Assembly: GCA_031081585.1 (NCBI GenBank)
Contig: JAVHLY010000002.1
Span: 82,671 to 146,670, forward strand
Origin: Armatimonadota bacterium
GTDB lineage: Bacteria > Sysuimicrobiota > Sysuimicrobiia > Sysuimicrobiales > Humicultoraceae
Direction of reading: 5' to 3'
Length of the DNA: 64,000 bases
Shown here one piece after another: positions 61,411 through 64,000 of the stretch. The position numbers and the translations under genes are program-made. The stretch's first letter is position 1; every line of letters starts with the position of its first letter. Under the pieces are notes generated by a model. It saw only the letters and a list, made by a program, of their open reading frames with translations. It was not told the origin of the DNA and searched no databases.

Positions 61411-61797
61411 ATGCGGATCGTCGTGCCGGGCCGGCAAGGGCGGCAAGGGTCTCCGTGACGGTGCTGCCTGCCGCCATCAAAGCCGATCTGGTCCGACCTC
61501 GGGCGCCCGGCTCTACGCGGACCGGTGACGCAGCGGCGCCGTCACCATCTGCACGAGAGCGTGCTCCAGCGAGCGCTCCGGGGGGCCGTGCGGCACGCCG
61601 GGATTGCCAGGGGCGCGACCTGCCACACCCTCCGCCCCTCGTTTGCCACCCACCTGCTGCAGGACGGACACGACATCCCTACGATCCAGGAACTGCTCGG
61701 CCACCGCGACATGAGCACGACCAGGATCTACACCCACGTGCTGAACCGCGGCCCCGGGGCGGTTCGCAGCCCGGCCGATCGGTTGGTCGGGCTGTAG
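61411..61797 (+). pseudogene. Decayed integron integrase (IntI) C-terminal remnant
   Basis: Pieces in all three frames: RAGKGGK from 61427, [14 protein letters not shown] from 61455, and from about 61531 [58 protein letters not shown] and [25 protein letters not shown] and THVLNRG..GVRSP are specific to integron integrases among tyrosine recombinases. The box-II H-x-x-R and the Tyr nucleophile survive. About 50 residues between LVR and RRHHLHE and the whole N-terminus are gone. It lies on the same strand as the cassettes, the less common arrangement. Confidence 0.88.
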
Positions 61798-61931
61798 GGG
61801 AAGTGGCCAGGTCCCGGCTGGTCACGGCTGGCAGAGACCCCTCCAGGATTGTAGAGGCAACGCCCGCGCGCGATAATGGGCGCCAAGGACAGCTGACACG
61901 CCGGCGGTCGCCACAGGTCGGGGCAGGACGG

Positions 61932-61938
61932 GTTAGGC
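61932..61938 (+). promoter_or_regulatory. attI-like crossover site (GTTAGGC)
   Basis: GTTAGGC matches the 1R core GTTRRRY. No RYYYAAC partner is found upstream, so this is the left, attI-like boundary of the first cassette rather than an attC. The rest of 61798-62092 shows no gene. Confidence 0.55.
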
Positions 61939-62092
61939 AGGTCTGCCGATCACGGAGGGCGGCAGCTGCTCGCGGGCGGGTCTCGTTAAGGAAGAGCCAA
62001 CAATCCCACGCGCCGATGCCGAAGCGCGTACGTGTGCCAATAATGAGAACCATGCCGGCTTGGAAAGATCACCAACTTGAGGGCGTGACCCA

Positions 62093-62503
62093 ATGGCTGG
62101 CTATTCAGGAACGCCACTAATGAAGAAGCTCGGGTTCAAAGCTCCGTTGTCGCTTCTCGCGGTTGACCCACCACGGGACTACGTTGGCTGGCTGGGTGCA
62201 TTGCCCGAAGGGATGCGCATCATTTCCAAAACGAGCAAACCGATTCAGGCGGCACACGTGTTTGTCACCAAGAGGCAAGATCTGAAGAAGAGGCTTGTCG
62301 CATTTCGAAAGCAACTTGAGCCAAACGGCTCTGTGTGGGTGTCGTGGCCAAAGAAAGCATCAAAGGTCGAAACTGACATCACCGAAGACATTATCCGAGA
62401 AATTGCGTTGTCACTCGGCTTCGTCGACGTCAAAGTATGTGCTGTCAGCGATGTCTGGTCGGGGCTGAAACTCGTCATTCGTAAGAATGAAAGAACAGCT
62501 TAA
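62093..62503 (+). CDS. DUF3052 family protein (integron cassette 1)
   Basis: A 136-residue protein opening MAGYSGTPLMKKLGFK, the typical start of DUF3052 proteins, with VFVTKRQDLKKRL, SVWVSWPKKASKVETDITED and LGFVDVKVCAVSDVWSGLKL. DUF3052 has no established function to my knowledge; the family has a small Rossmann-like alpha/beta pattern. Its TAA stop lies inside the attC core (GCTTAAC), as is usual for cassette genes. Lower G+C and mixed codon use differ from the host genes. No promoter of its own is evident. Confidence 0.88.
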   Translation: MAGYSGTPLMKKLGFKAPLSLLAVDPPRDYVGWLGALPEGMRIISKTSKPIQAAHVFVTKRQDLKKRLVAFRKQLEPNGSVWVSWPKKASKVETDITEDIIREIALSLGFVDVKVCAVSDVWSGLKLVIRKNERTA

Positions 62504-62585
62504 CAGCGCCATCAACCCGGACAGTGAAAAGCGGCGCCCCTTCGTCGCGCTCGCTATGCGCTGCCAGATATGGCGAATGTTAGAC
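62498..62585 (+). repeat. attC recombination site 1
   Basis: Begins GCTTAAC (RYYYAAC) at 62498-62504 and ends GTTAGAC (GTTRRRY) at 62579-62585, 88 bp in all. Inner arms TAACAGCGCCAT and ATGGCGAATGTTA are imperfectly complementary with extra unpaired bases, as in folded attC sites. Confidence 0.88.
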
Positions 62586-62616
62586 CGCAACGAGAGCGAG
62601 ACAGGATATCGCCGAC

Positions 62617-63039
62617 ATGAACTCGATCCGCATCGCGGAATCCGACGACGAAATTGCACGGTGCTTCGCGGTCATGCAGCAGCTTCGCACTCATCTCATC
62701 GAAGGCGAGTTCGTCCCGACGGTGCGGCGGCAACAGATCAATGGATACCGACTCGTGTACCTCGAGGAGCGAGGTCAGGTACGCTCGGTCGCAGGCTATC
62801 GATTGATCGAGAATCTTGCCAATGGTCGGATCCTATACGTAGACGATCTCGTGACCGATGCAGCCTGCCGGTCTCGGGGTTATGGCAAAGCTCTCCTTGC
62901 TTGGCTCGTCCAGCGCGCGAGAGAGCACGGTTGCCGCACGCTGGAACTCGACTCTGCAGTCCAACGCTCCGATGCTCATCGGTTCTACCTTGCGAACGGC
63001 ATGGTCATCTCTTCTTATCACTTCAGGCTCAAACTATGA
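62617..63039 (+). CDS. GNAT-family N-acetyltransferase (integron cassette 2)
   Basis: A 140-residue GNAT acetyltransferase. The acetyl-CoA pyrophosphate loop is CRSRGYGKALLAWLVQ near residue 88-103 (R-x-x-G-x-G/A). It is preceded by the beta-4 strand ILYVDDLVTD and followed by LELDSAVQRSDAHRFYLANGM. The N-terminus has IAESDDEIARCFAVMQQLRTHL. GNAT genes are very common integron cargo; the acceptor is unknown and antibiotic modification cannot be assumed. ATG 62617; stop lies 11 bases before the attC. Confidence 0.9.
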   Translation: MNSIRIAESDDEIARCFAVMQQLRTHLIEGEFVPTVRRQQINGYRLVYLEERGQVRSVAGYRLIENLANGRILYVDDLVTDAACRSRGYGKALLAWLVQRAREHGCRTLELDSAVQRSDAHRFYLANGMVISSYHFRLKL

Positions 63040-63049
63040 GAGGATTGCG

Positions 63050-63142
63050 GTCTAACCAGCGCTTGGAGCGGACCGGCCGGCGGTTAGCCTACCTCGTGCG
63101 ACTGCCGGTGGCCGCCGGCCGCTCAAGCGCAGGTCGTTAGGC
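63050..63142 (+). repeat. attC recombination site 2
   Basis: Begins GTCTAAC (63050-63056) and ends GTTAGGC (63136-63142), 93 bp. Inner arms CAGCGCTTGGAGC and GCTCAAGCGC pair imperfectly; the central GCCGGCGG/CCGCCGGC forms a second stem. Confidence 0.9.
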
Positions 63143-63262
63143 GGCGGGCGGATCCTTGCGAGGACTACGAAAGGCACGACGAGATGTGCATTGGATCACG
63201 GCGGAACGGTGGGGCAGGTTGTTCCCCCCACTCTCAAAATCTATTGAATTGGGAGGATTCGA

Positions 63263-63418
63263 ATGGCTGGGATCCTGGTTCACCTCACGCACGGCCCAGA
63301 GCATCCTACCAGGGCAGCCCTCGCCTTCTTAGTGGCGAAGGCAGCGATAGAAGAAGGACATTCTGTCTCGCTTTTCCTTGCCGGAGACGCGGTTCGAGTC
63401 AATACCAAAGTTCGTTGA
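63263..63418 (+). pseudogene. Truncated DsrE-family gene (integron cassette 3)
   Basis: Only 51 codons: ATG with GGGAGGA 5 nt upstream, then ILVHLTHGPEHPTRAALAFL, VAKAAIEEGHSVSLFLAGDA. This is the opening of DsrE/DsrF-like sulfur-relay-fold proteins (usually ~110 aa). Similarity stops after GDAVRV, and five unrelated codons lead to TGA 63416. The break is followed by a transposase gene on the other strand, so an IS probably cut the gene at about 63395-63410. The 120 bases before it, up to the attC, hold no gene. Confidence 0.75.
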
Positions 63419-63441
63419 GATTCGGGAAGGCGCCGGCATGA

Positions 63442-64000
63442 TCACGCCGCTGTCACCTCCCTCCCCATGGCTCGCTGTAGGGCTCGCCGGAGTTTCGGTA
63501 GCGCCCGATACCCGCGCATCCGACGCAGTCGAGGCTCAATATCCAGGAGCGCGGTCGCCAGCCAGCGCTGCTTCTGGTCGCTGGTTTTCCAGTAGTCCAC
63601 TTTGCCGGTCCGCTGCTCCACTTGCGCCAGGATGGATTCCAGCATGTTGGTGCTCTTCAGGCTTTGCCCCAGCTCCTCAAAGAGTCCCAGCCGATGCAGC
63701 GTGAGCGTCTCCTCCAGCCCTTCGGCCAGGCTCCGCGCCGCGCTGGCGTTGATCCCCTGCAGGTTCCGCTGGAGAGCCATCAGTTGCGCCTTCGCCTCCG
63801 CATAGGTCGGCTGCTCGTACGCCCGTTGCAGTTTGGCCCGCCAGGTTGCCTGCTGGCCCTTGGGCAGATAGGCCACCACGTTCTCTCGCTTATGCCACTG
63901 GCACCGCTGGACCTGGGCCGCTGCCCCGAAGACCTCCTGCACCGCGGCCCGCAGCCCCTTGCTGCCGTCGATGACCACCAGCAGGCCCTGGTCAGCCCGC
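63442..64000 (-). CDS. IS256 (mutator)-family transposase, C-terminal part
   Basis: The last ~186 residues of a transposase that continues past the window end. Catalytic Asp in LLVVIDGSKGLRAAV, the CQWHKRENV segment (C-x2-H), and the catalytic Glu in STNMLESILAQVEQRTGKVDYW are hallmarks of mutator-type DDE enzymes. It ends ALQRAMGREVTAA. Terminal inverted repeats could not be identified because only one end is visible. It is inserted in or beside the third integron cassette. Confidence 0.9.
   Translation of the reverse strand, partial: RADQGLLVVIDGSKGLRAAVQEVFGAAAQVQRCQWHKRENVVAYLPKGQQATWRAKLQRAYEQPTYAEAKAQLMALQRNLQGINASAARSLAEGLEETLTLHRLGLFEELGQSLKSTNMLESILAQVEQRTGKVDYWKTSDQKQRWLATALLDIEPRLRRMRGYRALPKLRRALQRAMGREVTAA

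Larger units (their letters stand above)
61411..63420 (+). mobile_element. Integron: intI remnant, attI-like point, three cassettes
   Basis: Order: broken intI, GTTAGGC (61932-61938), DUF3052 cassette with attC, GNAT cassette with attC, and a third cassette with a DsrE-like gene cut short. Cassettes run 61933-62579, 62580-63136 and from 63137. G+C falls clearly below the surroundings. The right edge is set only approximately by the IS256-type element. Confidence 0.85.

Noticed and set aside
61513..61797. A functional XerC/D-type recombinase
   Set aside because: It lacks the N-terminal domain and ~50 internal residues, has three frames in use upstream, and carries integron-integrase-specific sequence.
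61985..61995. GTTAAGG as another attC/attI core
   Set aside because: The seventh base is a purine, so it does not fit GTTRRRY, and no RYYYAAC partner is near.

Overview
The window is one continuous, very GC-rich bacterial sequence, roughly 70% G+C by eye. Almost every true gene throws long shadow ORFs on the other strand. The housekeeping genes (gatCAB, DnaE-type polymerase III alpha, polA, coaE, uvrB/uvrA/uvrC, DUF881) are bacterial. No rRNA or other marker is present to name the phylum; an uncultured high-GC thermophile or soil lineage (for example CSP1-3/Sysuimicrobiota, Chloroflexota or a deep Bacillota class) would fit, but this is a guess. Several start codons lie 6-10 nt below a -10 hexamer with no Shine-Dalgarno, so part of the gene set probably uses leaderless mRNAs.

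Layout. 1-1526: end of a di/oligopeptide ABC operon. 1558-2254: a HEPN/MNT toxin-antitoxin pair. 2302-2697: gene debris. 2717-7547: gatC-gatA-gatB plus an RlmD-like protein that has lost its methyltransferase residues. 7567-37084: a ~30 kb catabolic island with a class III aminotransferase, a BMP-type nucleoside/purine ABC transporter, two xanthine-dehydrogenase-type hydroxylases, two aminohydrolases, a phosphosulfolactate synthase/PrpD pair, a NitT/TauT-type ABC transporter, a hydantoinase, two PLP fold-II enzymes, two carbamoyltransferases, carbamate kinase, an F420/FMN-type LLM enzyme and a flavin subunit. Its gene content strongly resembles the E. coli yge-yqe-ygf (ygeW/hyuA/yqeA/ssnA/ygfM/xdhD) purine-degradation cluster. 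The likely logic is uptake of purines or hydantoin-like compounds, hydroxylation and deamination, ring opening, phosphorolysis of ureido groups to carbamoyl phosphate, and ATP formation by carbamate kinase.

37129-37822: a vapBC-like module with a clear promoter/operator and a CTG-initiated toxin. 37849-44091: dnaE, a thioredoxin-like protein, DUF881 and an FAD reductase as a tight operon that runs into an antisense tRNA-Leu(CAA). 44174-46041: an ECF sigma factor with a GGAAC/GTCTAA promoter and its zinc-finger DUF4349 anti-sigma. 46050-50422: a broken DUF2231-Rieske gene, polA, coaE, a frameshifted Ig-like gene and a cold-shock gene. 50734-61359: uvrB carrying a 535-residue intein in its P-loop, uvrA, an aminotransferase, three gene fragments and uvrC.

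61411-64000: an integron. A decayed integron-integrase remnant lies on the same strand as its cassettes. It is followed by an attI-like GTTAGGC, a DUF3052 cassette with its attC, a GNAT cassette with its attC, and a DsrE-family cassette cut off next to an IS256-type transposase that runs off the end. G+C drops visibly here. The most notable items are the integron, the UvrB intein, the purine/hydantoin island, the catalytically stripped RlmD paralogue, and the recurrent leaderless promoters.
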